Part shown: positions 40,356-49,786 of the stretch, in pieces
Position numbering within the stretch: position 1 is the stretch's first letter
Layout of the letters: each line of letters starts with the position of its first letter
Assembly (NCBI RefSeq): GCF_038624605.1
Contig: NZ_CP152020.1
Coordinates: 3,713,312 to 3,777,311, forward strand
Length of the DNA: 64,000 bases
Source of the DNA: Psychrobacillus sp. FSL K6-4046
GTDB taxonomy: Bacteria; Bacillota; Bacilli; Bacillales_A; Planococcaceae
Reading direction: 5' to 3'
Position numbers and translations under genes: made by a program
The notes under the pieces: model-generated
What the model saw: the letters and a program-made list of their open reading frames with translations, nothing else
Databases searched by the model: none
Told to the model about the DNA's origin: nothing

Positions 40356-41456
40356 TTATTTAGTTTCTTGGGGTTTCGCAAAGATCATTCGTCCTGCTGA
40401 TGTTTGGAGAACACTCGTCACTTCTACATTAATAGCTTGTCCGATATAAGCTTTACCGCCTTCTACAACAATCATCGTCCCATCGTCTAAATAAGCTACC
40501 CCTTGATTATGCTCTTTACCATCTTTAATCACAACTACATGCATTATTTCCCCGGGAATAACTACCGGTTTAACGGCATTTGCTAAATCATTAATATTCA
40601 ATACACGAACCTGATGCAGCTCACATACCTTGTTTAGATTAAAGTCATTTGTAACTACTATGCCACCCATTTTTTTAGCTAGACGCATCAATTTTAAATC
40701 AACCTCTTGGACATCCTCAAAGTCTTCTTCCACTATTAAAACTGCCGTACTTCTTTCATCCTTTAGTTTGTTTAGAACGTCTAAGCCTCGGCGACCTCTT
40801 GTCCGTTTAAGTGTATCAGAAGAATCTGCAATATGCTGAAGCTCCGTTAGCACAAATTGAGGGACAACAAGTACCCCTTCCATAAAGCCGGTTTCAGAAA
40901 TATCAGCTATTCTTCCATCAATGATCACACTTGTGTCCAAGAGCTTGTAAGTCCCCAATGGTAGAGCCTGTTCTTCTTCCTCTGCTGTTTTTTTCTTCAA
41001 CGTAGGAAGCTTAGAAGATGGAGTAAACACGTGTAGCAATTCATCTCTTTTTTTATAACCTACCTGGAATCCTAAATACCCTAAAATGATGGTCAATAGA
41101 ACTGGAGCAACAGACCGAATGACTGGAAATTCAATACTCGATACCGCTGACCCTAAAAAGAAGGCTACGATTAAACCGATGACCATCCCTAACGTCCCAA
41201 ACAACAAATCACCAATGGGTGCCTTTAATAGTCTTTCCTCCATCCATTTAATGAAATGAATTAAATAATCTGTTAAAAATAGCGCAGCTACATACAGCAT
41301 GATTGCTCCGATTAATACAGAAACATATACATTGTTAATAAAAGAGTTGTTGGATAAATTAATCAGTTCATATAAGTGCGGTAAGAATAGCAACCCTAAT
41401 GTACCACCTATTAATACAAAAGCAATTTGAATAATCCACTTTAACAAATATTCCAC
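40356..41456 (-). CDS. yacL: PIN and TRAM domain membrane protein YacL
   Basis: 366 aa. Four membrane helices (about 8-27, 43-65, 83-103 and 112-130) are followed by a cytoplasmic PIN nuclease-like domain (LDTSVIIDGRIADI, then VVTNDFNLNKVCEL) and a C-terminal TRAM domain beginning near VVIPGEIMHV. RNA cleavage or binding at the membrane is inferred from the domains. In B. subtilis disA lies between radA and this gene; here it does not. Confidence 0.93.
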   Translation of the reverse strand: MEYLLKWIIQIAFVLIGGTLGLLFLPHLYELINLSNNSFINNVYVSVLIGAIMLYVAALFLTDYLIHFIKWMEERLLKAPIGDLLFGTLGMVIGLIVAFFLGSAVSSIEFPVIRSVAPVLLTIILGYLGFQVGYKKRDELLHVFTPSSKLPTLKKKTAEEEEQALPLGTYKLLDTSVIIDGRIADISETGFMEGVLVVPQFVLTELQHIADSSDTLKRTRGRRGLDVLNKLKDERSTAVLIVEEDFEDVQEVDLKLMRLAKKMGGIVVTNDFNLNKVCELHQVRVLNINDLANAVKPVVIPGEIMHVVVIKDGKEHNQGVAYLDDGTMIVVEGGKAYIGQAINVEVTSVLQTSAGRMIFAKPQETK

Positions 41457-41604
41457 CTCCGTTTAAATTTTATTATACTTCCTTTTATGGCTCTATGCCT
41501 ATTTTGACGTATGAGTAAGGCTAACCAATGCAGCAATACAATACTAGTATCAAAAGTTTACTTATACATAGTTTACATTACCACTCAGAAGTATACGTAT
41601 TTTA

Positions 41605-41640
41605 GAAAGCAGGTGGCAGTTCCCCACCACCGTATCTTCT
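41605..41640. repeat. Degenerate relative of the palindromic repeat
   Basis: AGCAGGTGGCAGTTCCCC and ACCACCG resemble the tip of the full repeat (GCGAGGAGGCAGTTCCTC, GCCACCG) and also form a short hairpin (GGTGG/CCACC). It sits alone in the 220-base gap between radA and yacL. Confidence 0.4.
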
Positions 41641-41676
41641 CTATTATTACCTCGAGTAGTTTGTCCTACTAGTCAG

Positions 41677-43047
41677 TTAAGAAAAAGCTTCCTTCATCAC
41701 TTCATTTACTGATTCTACACCAATGACCTGAAGTCCCTTTGGATAGTCCCAGCCTCCCATATTCGATGCTGGGATGATTGCTCGTTTAAAGCCGAGCTTT
41801 GCAGCCTCTTGCACTCTTTGTTCAATCCTCGAAACTCTTCTTACCTCACCAGTTAATCCGACTTCTCCTATAAAACAGTCAGTTGAAGCAACACCTATAT
41901 CTCTAAAACTAGAGACAATACTTACTAGGACGGCTAAATCGATGGCAGGTTCGTCTAATTTTACTCCACCGGCAACTTTTATATAGGCGTCTTGTGTTTG
42001 AAGTAGCAGTCCCATGCGTTTTTCTAGCACTGCCATTAACAAGGAAATTCTATTTTGGTCAATCCCTGTAGCCATTCTTTTAGGGTAGTTAAAGCTCGAC
42101 TGTGTGACTAGCGCTTGAATCTCTACTAAAATCGGTCTTGTCCCTTCCATAGACGCGACGATTGCAGAGCCTGCTGCTCCATGAGAACGCTCCTGCAAAA
42201 ATAACTCAGAAGGATTCAGTACTTCCTTTAGACCCTGTTGTACCATTTCAAAAATAGCAATCTCATTAGTCGAACCAAATCTATTTTTTTGTGAACGCAA
42301 TATACGATGATTGTGATGACGCTCACCCTCAAAATATAAAACCGTATCTACCATATGCTCAAGGATCCTTGGTCCGGCGATTTGGCCTTCTTTAGTTACA
42401 TGACCAACTAAAAAGATCGCAATATTTTTAGTCTTCGCGATACGCATCAGCTCAGCAGTACTTTCACGTACTTGAGACACGCTACCTGGTGCACTCGTTA
42501 CTTCTGGGTGATGCACAGTTTGTATAGAATCCACGATTACAAAACGCGGACTTACTTGATCGATTGTTTCATTTATCAGCTCTAGATTAGTTTCCGAATA
42601 GATATAAAGTTCGTTTGAAGTAACTCCTAGACGTTCTGCTCGGAGTTTCGTCTGGCGGATGGATTCTTCTCCGGAAATGTAGAGGACTCTTTCTCCCTTA
42701 TTCGCAAGAAGTGCAGAAACTTGTAAAAGAAGCGTTGATTTACCTATACCTGGATCTCCCCCAATTAAAACTAGGGAGCCTGGCACAATTCCTCCACCTA
42801 AGACCCGATTCAATTCTACTAAATCCGTCTGTACACGAGGCTCATCGATCGTTTCAATAGATATAATGGGCGTTGCTTTTTGAGTGACTCCAGAGGAATG
42901 CTGAAAAGAATGTCTAGGCCCCTTAGAAACAACCTCTACCTCTTCGACCATCGTGTTCCATTCTCCACACCCTGGACATCTACCCATCCATTTGGCAGCC
43001 TCATAGCCACATGAGTTACACATAAATTTCGTTTTCTTTTTTGCCAT
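41677..43047 (-). CDS. radA: DNA repair protein RadA (Sms)
   Basis: 456 aa. An N-terminal zinc finger (C10, C13, C24, C27) precedes the RecA-like ATPase with Walker [13 protein letters not shown] and the RadA-specific [15 protein letters not shown], then a Lon-protease-like C-terminal domain. RadA is a branch-migration helicase in recombination. GGAGG lies before the ATG, and a truncated palindromic repeat lies directly upstream of that. Confidence 0.97.
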   Translation of the reverse strand: MAKKKTKFMCNSCGYEAAKWMGRCPGCGEWNTMVEEVEVVSKGPRHSFQHSSGVTQKATPIISIETIDEPRVQTDLVELNRVLGGGIVPGSLVLIGGDPGIGKSTLLLQVSALLANKGERVLYISGEESIRQTKLRAERLGVTSNELYIYSETNLELINETIDQVSPRFVIVDSIQTVHHPEVTSAPGSVSQVRESTAELMRIAKTKNIAIFLVGHVTKEGQIAGPRILEHMVDTVLYFEGERHHNHRILRSQKNRFGSTNEIAIFEMVQQGLKEVLNPSELFLQERSHGAAGSAIVASMEGTRPILVEIQALVTQSSFNYPKRMATGIDQNRISLLMAVLEKRMGLLLQTQDAYIKVAGGVKLDEPAIDLAVLVSIVSSFRDIGVASTDCFIGEVGLTGEVRRVSRIEQRVQEAAKLGFKRAIIPASNMGGWDYPKGLQVIGVESVNEVMKEAFS

Positions 43048-43065
43048 ATAATCCTCCTATAATAA

Positions 43066-43140
43066 GAAAAGCGCAAGTGCCTGTTCTGCCCCGACAGGCA
43101 AATGGAGAAATGCGAGGAGGCAGTTCCTCAGCCACCTCAC
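43066..43140. repeat. Palindromic intergenic repeat, truncated copy
   Basis: About 75 bases beginning AAGAAAAGCGCAAGTGCC align with the left arm and tip of the repeat at 37041, with only a handful of substitutions (identical over GCCCCGACAGGCAAATGGAG and GCGAGGAGGCAGTTCCTCAG). The right arm is missing. Same strand orientation as the full copy. Confidence 0.72.
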
Positions 43141-43160
43141 ATACTCTTAGTTGCACTATG

Positions 43161-43194
43161 TAAAAAAAGGCATTCCGGTGATCTCGGAATGCCT
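43161..43194 (-). terminator. Terminator of the ctsR-clpC operon
   Basis: AGGCATTCCG/CGGAATGCCT (10 bp, 7-base loop) followed by TTTTTTT on the minus strand, seven bases past the clpC stop. Confidence 0.92.
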
Positions 43195-43200
43195 ATAATA

Positions 43201-45651
43201 TTAACTTTCTGTGACAGGCTCTGTTGTTCGAACAACAAATTCGTCATTTTCTACATCAAATACTACACGCTGACCCGTTAAGACTTCACCTTTTAACAGT
43301 TCCTCTGAAAGACGATCTTCCACATGCTTTTGTAATGCACGGCGCAACGGACGTGCTCCATATGTTGGATCGTAGCCTTCTGTAGTAATTTTATCTTGAG
43401 CAGCTTCAGTAAGTACTAGCTCTATTCCTTGTTCTTTTAAACGCTTCGCTAGCTGCTCTGTCATTAATGTCACAATTTGTTTTAAGTGTTCCTTCTCTAA
43501 TGAGTGGAATACAATCATTTCATCTAAACGGTTTAAGAATTCAGGACGGAATGCTTTTTTCAATTCTTCCAGCATTTTTCCTTTCATATCTTTATAATCC
43601 GTTTTTCCTGCTTCTTGTAAGTTAAACCCTACATGTTTATTATACTTAAGTGCATCTGCTCCAACATTAGATGTCATAATCACTACTGTATTGCGGAAGT
43701 CGACTGTGCGACCTTTCGAATCAGTTAATCGACCATCCTCTAATACTTGTAAAAGTATATTGAATACGTCTGGATGTGCTTTTTCAATTTCATCTAATAA
43801 AATTACAGAATACGGTTTACGGCGAACTTTTTCAGTCAACTGACCACCATCATCAAAGCCAACATACCCCGGAGGTGAACCTACTAAACGAGAAGTAGAA
43901 TGTTTTTCCATGTACTCAGACATGTCTACTCGGATCATCGCGTCCTCGTCTCCAAACATTACCTCTGCTAAAGCACGAGCTAACTCCGTTTTACCTACTC
44001 CTGTAGGTCCTAAGAAGATAAATGAACCAATTGGTCGCTTCGGATCTTTTAAGCCCGCTCGAGCTCGTCGGATAGCACGAGAAATAGCATCTACCGCTTC
44101 TTTTTGTCCGATTACACGTTCATGTAATTTATCCTCCAGCTTTAACAACTTCTCGGACTCTGTTTGAGCTAACTTGGAAACAGGAATTCCAGTCCACATC
44201 GAAACGACAGCAGCGATATCCTCGACTGTAACCTCTGACTCTTCTTTTCCTTGTTTTTCTTTCCAAGTATTTTTCATAGTTTCTAATTTATCTTTAATCT
44301 TTTGTTCTTTATCTCGGAAAGAAGCTGCCTTCTCAAATTCCTGGCTTTGCACAGCTGCATTTTTCTCAGAGCGAACAGCCTCTAGCTTCGTTTCTAATTC
44401 TTTTAAATTAGGAGGAGTTGTATAGGAACGAAGGCGAACCTTAGAACCTGCCTCATCAATTAAATCTATTGCTTTATCAGGCAAGAAACGATCTGAAATG
44501 TAACGATCAGACATTTTAACTGCCGCTTCTACTGCTTCATCCGTAATTTTCACACGGTGATGTGCTTCATAACGATCGCGTAACCCATAAATAATTTGTA
44601 CAGCTTCCTCAGAAGAAGGCTCATCAACTTGGATTGGTTGGAAGCGACGTTCAAGCGCAGCATCTTTTTCAATGTATTTGCGATATTCGTCTAATGTAGT
44701 AGCACCGATACATTGAATTTCTCCTCGAGCCAGTGCTGGTTTCAAGATATTAGAAGCATCAATTGCCCCCTCTGCTCCACCTGCACCGATTAACGTATGA
44801 AGTTCATCAATGAAAAGAATAACATTTCCTGCTTGGCGAATTTCATCCATCACTTTTTTCAGACGGTCTTCAAATTCACCACGATATTTAGTACCCGCTA
44901 CAACAGTACCCATATCTAAAGTCATTACACGTTTATCTCTTAAAATTTCAGGAACCTCATTTTGTACGATTTGTTGTGCAAGACCTTCTGCAATAGCAGT
45001 CTTACCTACACCTGGCTCCCCAATTAGGACCGGATTATTTTTCGTACGACGAGCTAATATTTCAATAACACGTGTGATTTCCTTGCTACGCCCTATTACA
45101 GGATCTAGCGTACCTTCTCTTGCAATTTGTGTTAAATCGCGTGCTAACCCGTCTAATGTCGGTGTACTAGCAGGAGCGACTCCGTTGTTATTACTATTGC
45201 TATGAGATTGATCGGAACTTCCTAATAATTGAAGCACTTGCTGACGCGCCTTGTTCAAGCTTACACCTGCATTGTTCAATACTCTTGCTGCTACTCCTTC
45301 TCCTTCACGAATTAAAGCAAGAAGTAAATGTTCTGTTCCAATGTATGAGTGACCTAGTTTTCTTGATTCATCTACTGACAGCTCAATGACTTTCTTAGCA
45401 CGAGGCGTATAGTGAACAATCGGACCAACTTCCTCTGCTCCAGTTCCAACCAGCTCCTCGATCCCTGCCTCTATCACTTTTGGATCTACTTCGATTGCTT
45501 CTAATGCTTTTGCGGCAATTCCGCTACCTTCACGGATAAGACCGAGTAAAATATGTTCTGTTCCAATAGATTCATGCTTTAAACGAATAGCCTCTTCTTG
45601 AGCTAATTGTAAAACTTTTTGCGATCTTTGCGTAAATCGATTAAACATCAT
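43201..45651 (-). CDS. clpC: AAA+ chaperone ClpC, ATPase of the ClpCP protease
   Basis: 816 aa. Two Clp N repeats (about 1-145), first AAA domain with [14 protein letters not shown], the UVR-containing M domain where McsB/MecA adaptors act, and the second AAA domain with [14 protein letters not shown], ending in a ClpP-docking region. It unfolds stress-damaged and regulatory proteins, including arginine-phosphorylated ones. It overlaps the mcsB end by four bases. Confidence 0.98.
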   Translation of the reverse strand: MMFNRFTQRSQKVLQLAQEEAIRLKHESIGTEHILLGLIREGSGIAAKALEAIEVDPKVIEAGIEELVGTGAEEVGPIVHYTPRAKKVIELSVDESRKLGHSYIGTEHLLLALIREGEGVAARVLNNAGVSLNKARQQVLQLLGSSDQSHSNSNNNGVAPASTPTLDGLARDLTQIAREGTLDPVIGRSKEITRVIEILARRTKNNPVLIGEPGVGKTAIAEGLAQQIVQNEVPEILRDKRVMTLDMGTVVAGTKYRGEFEDRLKKVMDEIRQAGNVILFIDELHTLIGAGGAEGAIDASNILKPALARGEIQCIGATTLDEYRKYIEKDAALERRFQPIQVDEPSSEEAVQIIYGLRDRYEAHHRVKITDEAVEAAVKMSDRYISDRFLPDKAIDLIDEAGSKVRLRSYTTPPNLKELETKLEAVRSEKNAAVQSQEFEKAASFRDKEQKIKDKLETMKNTWKEKQGKEESEVTVEDIAAVVSMWTGIPVSKLAQTESEKLLKLEDKLHERVIGQKEAVDAISRAIRRARAGLKDPKRPIGSFIFLGPTGVGKTELARALAEVMFGDEDAMIRVDMSEYMEKHSTSRLVGSPPGYVGFDDGGQLTEKVRRKPYSVILLDEIEKAHPDVFNILLQVLEDGRLTDSKGRTVDFRNTVVIMTSNVGADALKYNKHVGFNLQEAGKTDYKDMKGKMLEELKKAFRPEFLNRLDEMIVFHSLEKEHLKQIVTLMTEQLAKRLKEQGIELVLTEAAQDKITTEGYDPTYGARPLRRALQKHVEDRLSEELLKGEVLTGQRVVFDVENDEFVVRTTEPVTES

Positions 45652-46742
45652 GCAGGTTCCTCTCCTTTTGTATTATCTTTTTCTCCTTTTTGCAAACGTT
45701 CCCTTAACAGCTTAGCTCGAAACATGTCACGCTCCGTGGCATTTAAAGTAGTGCCAGCGTACTTTTGTAAAAAACCAGGCTGCATAAAGATCATACATTC
45801 ATTTAGGATGGACATATCTATATCCTTAATAAGTCCAATATCTATTCCTAAACGCACATCAGACAGACATCTTGCCGCCTCCTCTGTGGTCATTAGACGA
45901 GCATAGGATAAGGTTCCTAGTGAACGGTAAAGACGATCCTCCAATGTATTTGGGGAGTGCTGTAAAAGTGCGTCTCTTGCTTCTCTTTCTTTTTGAATAA
46001 TTTGTTCTGCTATACTTTGAAGATCAGCAAGTATATCTTCCTCAGTCTTACCAAGTGTCGTTTGATTTGATACCTGATAAACATTGCCGAGCGCTTCACT
46101 ACCCTCTCCATATATTCCTCTTACGACCATACCAAGCCGAGAAATAATGGTTACGATTCGATTCATTTGCTTTGTTTTTGTTAAAGCAGGTAAGTGCATC
46201 ATGACAGATGCTCTAAGTCCTGTTCCAGTGTTTGTAGGGCAGCTTGTCAAATAACCAAACTGTTCGTCAAATGCATATGGTAATTCCTTTTCTAATAAAC
46301 GATCTATTGTATCTGCCCGTTCGTAAGCTTGTTGGATTTGGAGTCCTGGAAATAGGCATTGAATTCGAATATGGTCCTCTTCATTCACCATGACACTAAC
46401 AGACTCATCTTCTGATAAAAGGACAGATCCCGTATTTGGTGAATTTGCGAGCTTAGGACTTATTAAATGTTTTTCAACCAAGACTTGACGCCCTAGCTCA
46501 GATACATCTTTAATATGCACAGATGTAAAATTTTTCTGTAATTCTTCATCTGCATCTAACAGTGTGGAGGATACAGATTGGTCAATTTTATGCGCTTCGT
46601 CCTCTGTAAATGCTAGAGGGAAGCGAAAACCATTAAGGTTTCTCGCCAAGCGAATTCTGGTGCTCATCACGATGTCAGAATGCTCTCCTTCCCCTTCCAT
46701 CCAACTAGATCTGGAATTATCTAAAAAGTTCTCAATCGACAT
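45648..46742 (-). CDS. mcsB: Protein arginine kinase McsB
   Basis: 364 aa from the ATG at 46742, set by GGAGGTGA eight bases upstream; a longer ORF has no ribosome site. Guanido-kinase fold: [24 protein letters not shown], the catalytic loop around [13 protein letters not shown] and [11 protein letters not shown] are all present. It phosphorylates arginines on CtsR and on ClpCP substrates. Starts 11 bases inside mcsA. Confidence 0.97.
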   Translation of the reverse strand: MSIENFLDNSRSSWMEGEGEHSDIVMSTRIRLARNLNGFRFPLAFTEDEAHKIDQSVSSTLLDADEELQKNFTSVHIKDVSELGRQVLVEKHLISPKLANSPNTGSVLLSEDESVSVMVNEEDHIRIQCLFPGLQIQQAYERADTIDRLLEKELPYAFDEQFGYLTSCPTNTGTGLRASVMMHLPALTKTKQMNRIVTIISRLGMVVRGIYGEGSEALGNVYQVSNQTTLGKTEEDILADLQSIAEQIIQKEREARDALLQHSPNTLEDRLYRSLGTLSYARLMTTEEAARCLSDVRLGIDIGLIKDIDMSILNECMIFMQPGFLQKYAGTTLNATERDMFRAKLLRERLQKGEKDNTKGEEPA

Positions 46743-47271
46743 GTGAATCGTCACCTCCTCCGGCAAGTTGTTTTTCAAGGTCTTTAACTTCGTCTCTTAA
46801 CTTCGCGGCATCTTCAAATTGCTCTTGCTCAACTGCCTGCTTCATTTGAGCCCTAATTGCTTCAATTCGTTTCTTTAAAGCTATTTTTTCACCAAGTCGC
46901 CCTGGTGCTTTTCCAATATGTGTAGTGTTACCATTGTGTAGACGTTTTAGGGCTTGAGGTAAATGAGGACGGAAGCTTTCGTAGCATGATGCACATCCAA
47001 ACTTACCCTCTTCTAGAAATCTCTCAATAGACCAGCCACATTCATCACATTCAAGTGTTTTTTGTTGTTTTTGTTGAACTATCTGATCTGCTTGGTTAAA
47101 CCAATTAGATAGAAGCTGATGAAGAGATAATGGGTCTTGTTTGTATTCAACATAAAACGGGTGGAGGCTATTGGCACAGACCTCACAATAATGTCTTTCA
47201 AAGTGTTCTCCGTTATGCACTTGTGTAACCGTCACTTTAGCTGGCCGTTGTTTACAATTTTCACAAATCAC
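46732..47271 (-). CDS. mcsA: McsA, activator of McsB kinase
   Basis: 179 aa from a GTG at 47271 (MICENCKQRPAKVTV), eight bases after GGGGTG and beginning just beyond the ctsR stop; an ATG twelve codons upstream would overlap ctsR. Two zinc clusters (CENC/CEVC and CDEC/CASC) and a C-terminal UVR motif (EQFEDAAKLRDEVKDLEKQL) are seen. It activates McsB and helps sense metal or thiol stress. Confidence 0.94.
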   Translation of the reverse strand: MICENCKQRPAKVTVTQVHNGEHFERHYCEVCANSLHPFYVEYKQDPLSLHQLLSNWFNQADQIVQQKQQKTLECDECGWSIERFLEEGKFGCASCYESFRPHLPQALKRLHNGNTTHIGKAPGRLGEKIALKKRIEAIRAQMKQAVEQEQFEDAAKLRDEVKDLEKQLAGGGDDSHVD

Positions 47272-47287
47272 CTTATCAACACCCCGT

Positions 47288-47761
47288 TCAATTTTCACTT
47301 TTTTCATATTTTAGTGTTAAAAGCATGGCACATAGTATACGTGCTCGTAGCTCATCTCTTGCTGGTAGTGGGATGGCTAAAGTTGTTCTGTCTAGAGCTG
47401 CTAAAATTATCTTCGCCTCTCTTTTCGTAATAACCTCTTCATCCAATAAACGAAAAACAATATCCTCTGTAGTGGATGCAGATGCTCCTGCTTCCAGACT
47501 TTGTATTATATGCTCAATTAATTCAGCTTTTGTGTGGGCTCGAACGCGGAGAATTCGAATATACCCACCACCACCACGTTTACTTTCCACCAAATATCCA
47601 CGATCCAGTGTGAATCGGGTGTTTATTACATAATTTATTTGTGAAGGTACACATTGAAATTTTTCTGCGATCTCGCTTCTTTTGATTTCAATTTGCCCTC
47701 TACTTTCTTGTTCGATAATTGCCTTCAAATAACCTTCAATAATGTCAGATATATTTTTCAT
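47288..47761 (-). CDS. ctsR: Class III stress gene repressor CtsR
   Basis: 157 aa. A winged helix-turn-helix with the GGGGYIRI wing (GRGGGGYIRILRV) contacts DNA; the C-terminal domain is regulated by McsB/ClpC. First gene of the operon and autoregulated through the operator directly upstream. GAGGTGAG precedes the ATG. Confidence 0.97.
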   Translation of the reverse strand: MKNISDIIEGYLKAIIEQESRGQIEIKRSEIAEKFQCVPSQINYVINTRFTLDRGYLVESKRGGGGYIRILRVRAHTKAELIEHIIQSLEAGASASTTEDIVFRLLDEEVITKREAKIILAALDRTTLAIPLPARDELRARILCAMLLTLKYEKSEN

Positions 47762-47791
47762 CTTCTCTCACCTCTTCTCACAAAAACTGAC

Positions 47792-47808
47792 TTTGACTAT
47801 CTTTGACT
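47792..47808 (-). promoter_or_regulatory. CtsR operator
   Basis: On the minus strand AGTCAAAGATAGTCAAA is the tandem heptad recognised by CtsR (RGTCAAA-NAN-RGTCAAA) without mismatch. It overlaps the expected transcription start of ctsR, so bound repressor would block initiation. Confidence 0.92.
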
Positions 47809-47810
47809 AT

Positions 47811-47839
47811 ATTATATAATGAATTTTTTGGTTGTGCAA
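47811..47839 (-). promoter_or_regulatory. Sigma-A promoter of ctsR-mcsA-mcsB-clpC
   Basis: TTGCAC (47834-47839), 17-base spacer and a perfect TATAAT (47811-47816) on the minus strand, immediately upstream of the CtsR operator. Confidence 0.8.
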
Positions 47840-47865
47840 TTCATTTGCCTAGCATAAAAGAAACA

Positions 47866-47897
47866 AAAAAACTACCAACATTTATTGTCAGTAGTTT
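47866..47897 (-). terminator. Terminator after the GNAT gene
   Basis: AAACTAC...GTAGTTT with an extended GACA/TGTT stem on the minus strand is followed by TTTTTTG. It separates the acetyltransferase gene from the ctsR promoter. Confidence 0.8.
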
Positions 47898-47927
47898 TAG
47901 GGTGTATCAAAATGAAAACTTATATTC

Positions 47928-48386
47928 TTATATTTGTGAATTGTATTTAAGCTGCGTAATAAAAATTGTTGGCTCTACCTCAATATTTTGTACTTTGAAA
48001 AAGTGATGTCTTTCATACAAAGCAAGAGCTGGTAAATTTTTTGCGCCGGTAGAAACTATTATACTTACAGCTTTTGAAGTAGTGCTCAAAACATGCTGGA
48101 GCAACTCAGAAGCTATCCCTTTTCTAAAATAATTTGGGTGGACAACTAACCTACAAATACTTACTACGTCTCCCTCATATTCATAGGAGATAAAACCAAG
48201 TAGCTTCTCCATATGATACTTTCCTATAAAAATCTCTTTAGATACTTTAATATCCTCGATTGTTTCCTTAAGCTGTGGTATGCCTTCAAAACCGATAATC
48301 TCTGCTTCCTTGCGGTAAGCCGGAAGCTGTATTTCGAGCATTTCCTCTGCTATAGAATGCTTTTGGTGATCAATTAATCGAATCAT
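47928..48386 (-). CDS. GNAT-family N-acetyltransferase
   Basis: 152 aa from the ATG at 48386 after AGAGGT. The acetyl-CoA loop VVHPNYFRKGIASELLQHV (RxxGxA type) and the C-terminal NLPALALYERHHF fit GNAT enzymes that acetylate an amino group on a small molecule or protein. Substrate unknown. The start is 12 bases after the rsgA stop, so it is probably cotranscribed with rsgA. Confidence 0.85.
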   Translation of the reverse strand: MIRLIDHQKHSIAEEMLEIQLPAYRKEAEIIGFEGIPQLKETIEDIKVSKEIFIGKYHMEKLLGFISYEYEGDVVSICRLVVHPNYFRKGIASELLQHVLSTTSKAVSIIVSTGAKNLPALALYERHHFFKVQNIEVEPTIFITQLKYNSQI

Positions 48387-48397
48387 ATGCACCTCTA

Positions 48398-49453
48398 TTA
48401 AACTTTTCTTCTCTTATTGGTTTTTTGGATCTTCGATACTTGCTTCCATTTATCACGTTCTGTTTTTTGAGCAGCTAAGTTGTTTTTACGCTCGATATGA
48501 GCAAGCTCACGCAATAATTTTACATAGCTTACATATCTATCCTCTTTTAGTAAACCAGTTTGAATGGCTTCTTGAATGGCGCAGCCCGGCTCTTTTTTAT
48601 GCTGGCAGTCTCTAAATCTGCATTCGATAGCAAGTTCTTCGATATCCTGAAAACTGTTGCTAATACCTTCGCTAGAATCCCAGAGCTGGAACTCTCTCAT
48701 TCCCGGGGTATCAATTAATAGTCCCCCACCAGGTAATAAGGAAAGCTCTCTATGAGTGGTTGTATGACGTCCTTTACTGTCATCCGTTCGAATATCGCTA
48801 ACCTCCATTACATCCTCACCAGATAGAGCATTGATCAAAGAGGATTTCCCTACGCCTGAAGAACCTAGTAAGGCCCCCGTTTTACCGTTGACTAGGAGAG
48901 CGGCTAAGTCATCTATTCCCTCTCCCGTGACACTAGATACAGCGAATACATTTACGCCAAATGCAATCATTTCGACTTCACTGATGAAATAATCCACCTG
49001 TTCACAAGCGTCTTTTTTCGTTAGTACCACGACAGGTGTAGCACCAGAATCCCAAGCTGCAAGTAGATAGCGCTCTAACCTTCTTATATTAAAATCATGG
49101 TTGAGTGACATCACTAAAAATACATAGTCTACATTCACTGCTACCAATTGGATTTCTGTTGTTGTACCTGCCACTTTTCTCGAGAATTGGGATTGTCTCG
49201 GTAAAACCTGTTGAATAATACCTTTATCTTCTCCGGGCATCTGCTCTAAAACCACCCAATCTCCTACGGCTGGGTAGGCTTCACGGTTGTGATCAAACTT
49301 AAATCTACCCGAAAGAGAGCAAAGCCACTCACCTTCATTCGTAATTACTCGATAAGAATGCTTATGTTCGAGTAAAACTCGACCTACTAATCCTTTGTTC
49401 GACATCTTTTCTTCCCATTTACTATTCCATCCATACTGTTCGATTAAATTCAA
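48398..49453 (-). CDS. rsgA: RsgA-type circularly permuted ribosome-assembly GTPase, long form
   Basis: 351 aa from a TTG at 49453, nine bases after AGGAGG; another TTG two codons upstream is too close to it. OB domain first, then a permuted GTPase order: TKKD (G4), SSVTG, GSSGVGKSSLINAL (G1), DTPGMREF (G3), and a zinc site CRFRDCQHKKEPGC. About 50 residues longer than B. subtilis CpgA, so it may be a second RsgA paralogue. The basic tail may bind 16S rRNA. Confidence 0.88.
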   Translation of the reverse strand: MNLIEQYGWNSKWEEKMSNKGLVGRVLLEHKHSYRVITNEGEWLCSLSGRFKFDHNREAYPAVGDWVVLEQMPGEDKGIIQQVLPRQSQFSRKVAGTTTEIQLVAVNVDYVFLVMSLNHDFNIRRLERYLLAAWDSGATPVVVLTKKDACEQVDYFISEVEMIAFGVNVFAVSSVTGEGIDDLAALLVNGKTGALLGSSGVGKSSLINALSGEDVMEVSDIRTDDSKGRHTTTHRELSLLPGGGLLIDTPGMREFQLWDSSEGISNSFQDIEELAIECRFRDCQHKKEPGCAIQEAIQTGLLKEDRYVSYVKLLRELAHIERKNNLAAQKTERDKWKQVSKIQKTNKRRKV

Positions 49454-49523
49454 TTTCAATTTCCTCCTAATTTTCCCATTAAAATATTTGAATCGCCATT
49501 ATATTAAGCGAATTACTGGGCAA

Positions 49524-49560
49524 CAAAAAAACCATGATTGCTCGAATCAGCAATCATGGT
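49524..49560 (-). terminator. Strong terminator of the small transcription unit
   Basis: A perfect 12-bp stem (ACCATGATTGCT/AGCAATCATGGT, 49531-49560, 6-base loop) is followed by TTTTTTTG on the minus strand. It would end transcripts of the small ORF at 49654 and read-through from the ABC genes before rsgA. Confidence 0.88.
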
Positions 49561-49653
49561 CTCCCGTTCATTAGTAAAGAAATTTCAAAAAGTATGAAGA
49601 AATAAGCTCGATTGTCTGTATACAATCAAACTAATACCTATTCCGCCTACATT

Positions 49654-49719
49654 TTAGAAAATAACAGGGTGAGACATCATGAGCTTACTGATTCGAATCG
49701 AATTATATACAATAGCCAT
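49654..49719 (-). CDS. Candidate 21-aa small peptide of unknown function
   Basis: ATG at 49719 lies six bases after AAAGAGGTGA, a strong ribosome site, and the frame runs 21 codons (MAIVYNSIRISK, then LMMSHPVIF) to TAA. It has its own promoter-like sequence and terminator. The peptide is basic and weakly hydrophobic, without a clear membrane helix. I do not recognise a family. The rest of the 333-base gap is its untranslated region with a small hairpin at 49610-49627. Confidence 0.45.
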   Translation of the reverse strand: MAIVYNSIRISKLMMSHPVIF

Positions 49720-49743
49720 AATGCTTCACCTCTTTCTTTAAGT

Positions 49744-49772
49744 TAAATTCAGAATACTACAAGTTTTTGAAA
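49744..49772 (-). promoter_or_regulatory. Candidate promoter of the small ORF
   Basis: On the minus strand TTGCAT, a 17-base spacer and TATTCT lie in the A+T-rich gap just past the ABC permease stop, about 25 bases before the small ORF's start. Coordinates are accurate to within a few bases. Confidence 0.5.
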
Positions 49773-49786
49773 TATGCAATAGGCAA

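Noticed and set aside
37041-43140. CRISPR-like reading of the repeated AAGAAAAGCGCAAG elements
   Set aside because: Copies are kilobases apart, internally palindromic and lack spacers or cas genes.
44810-45205. Plus-strand frame of 131 codons opposite clpC
   Set aside because: Antisense shadow; ClpC motifs occupy the other strand throughout.
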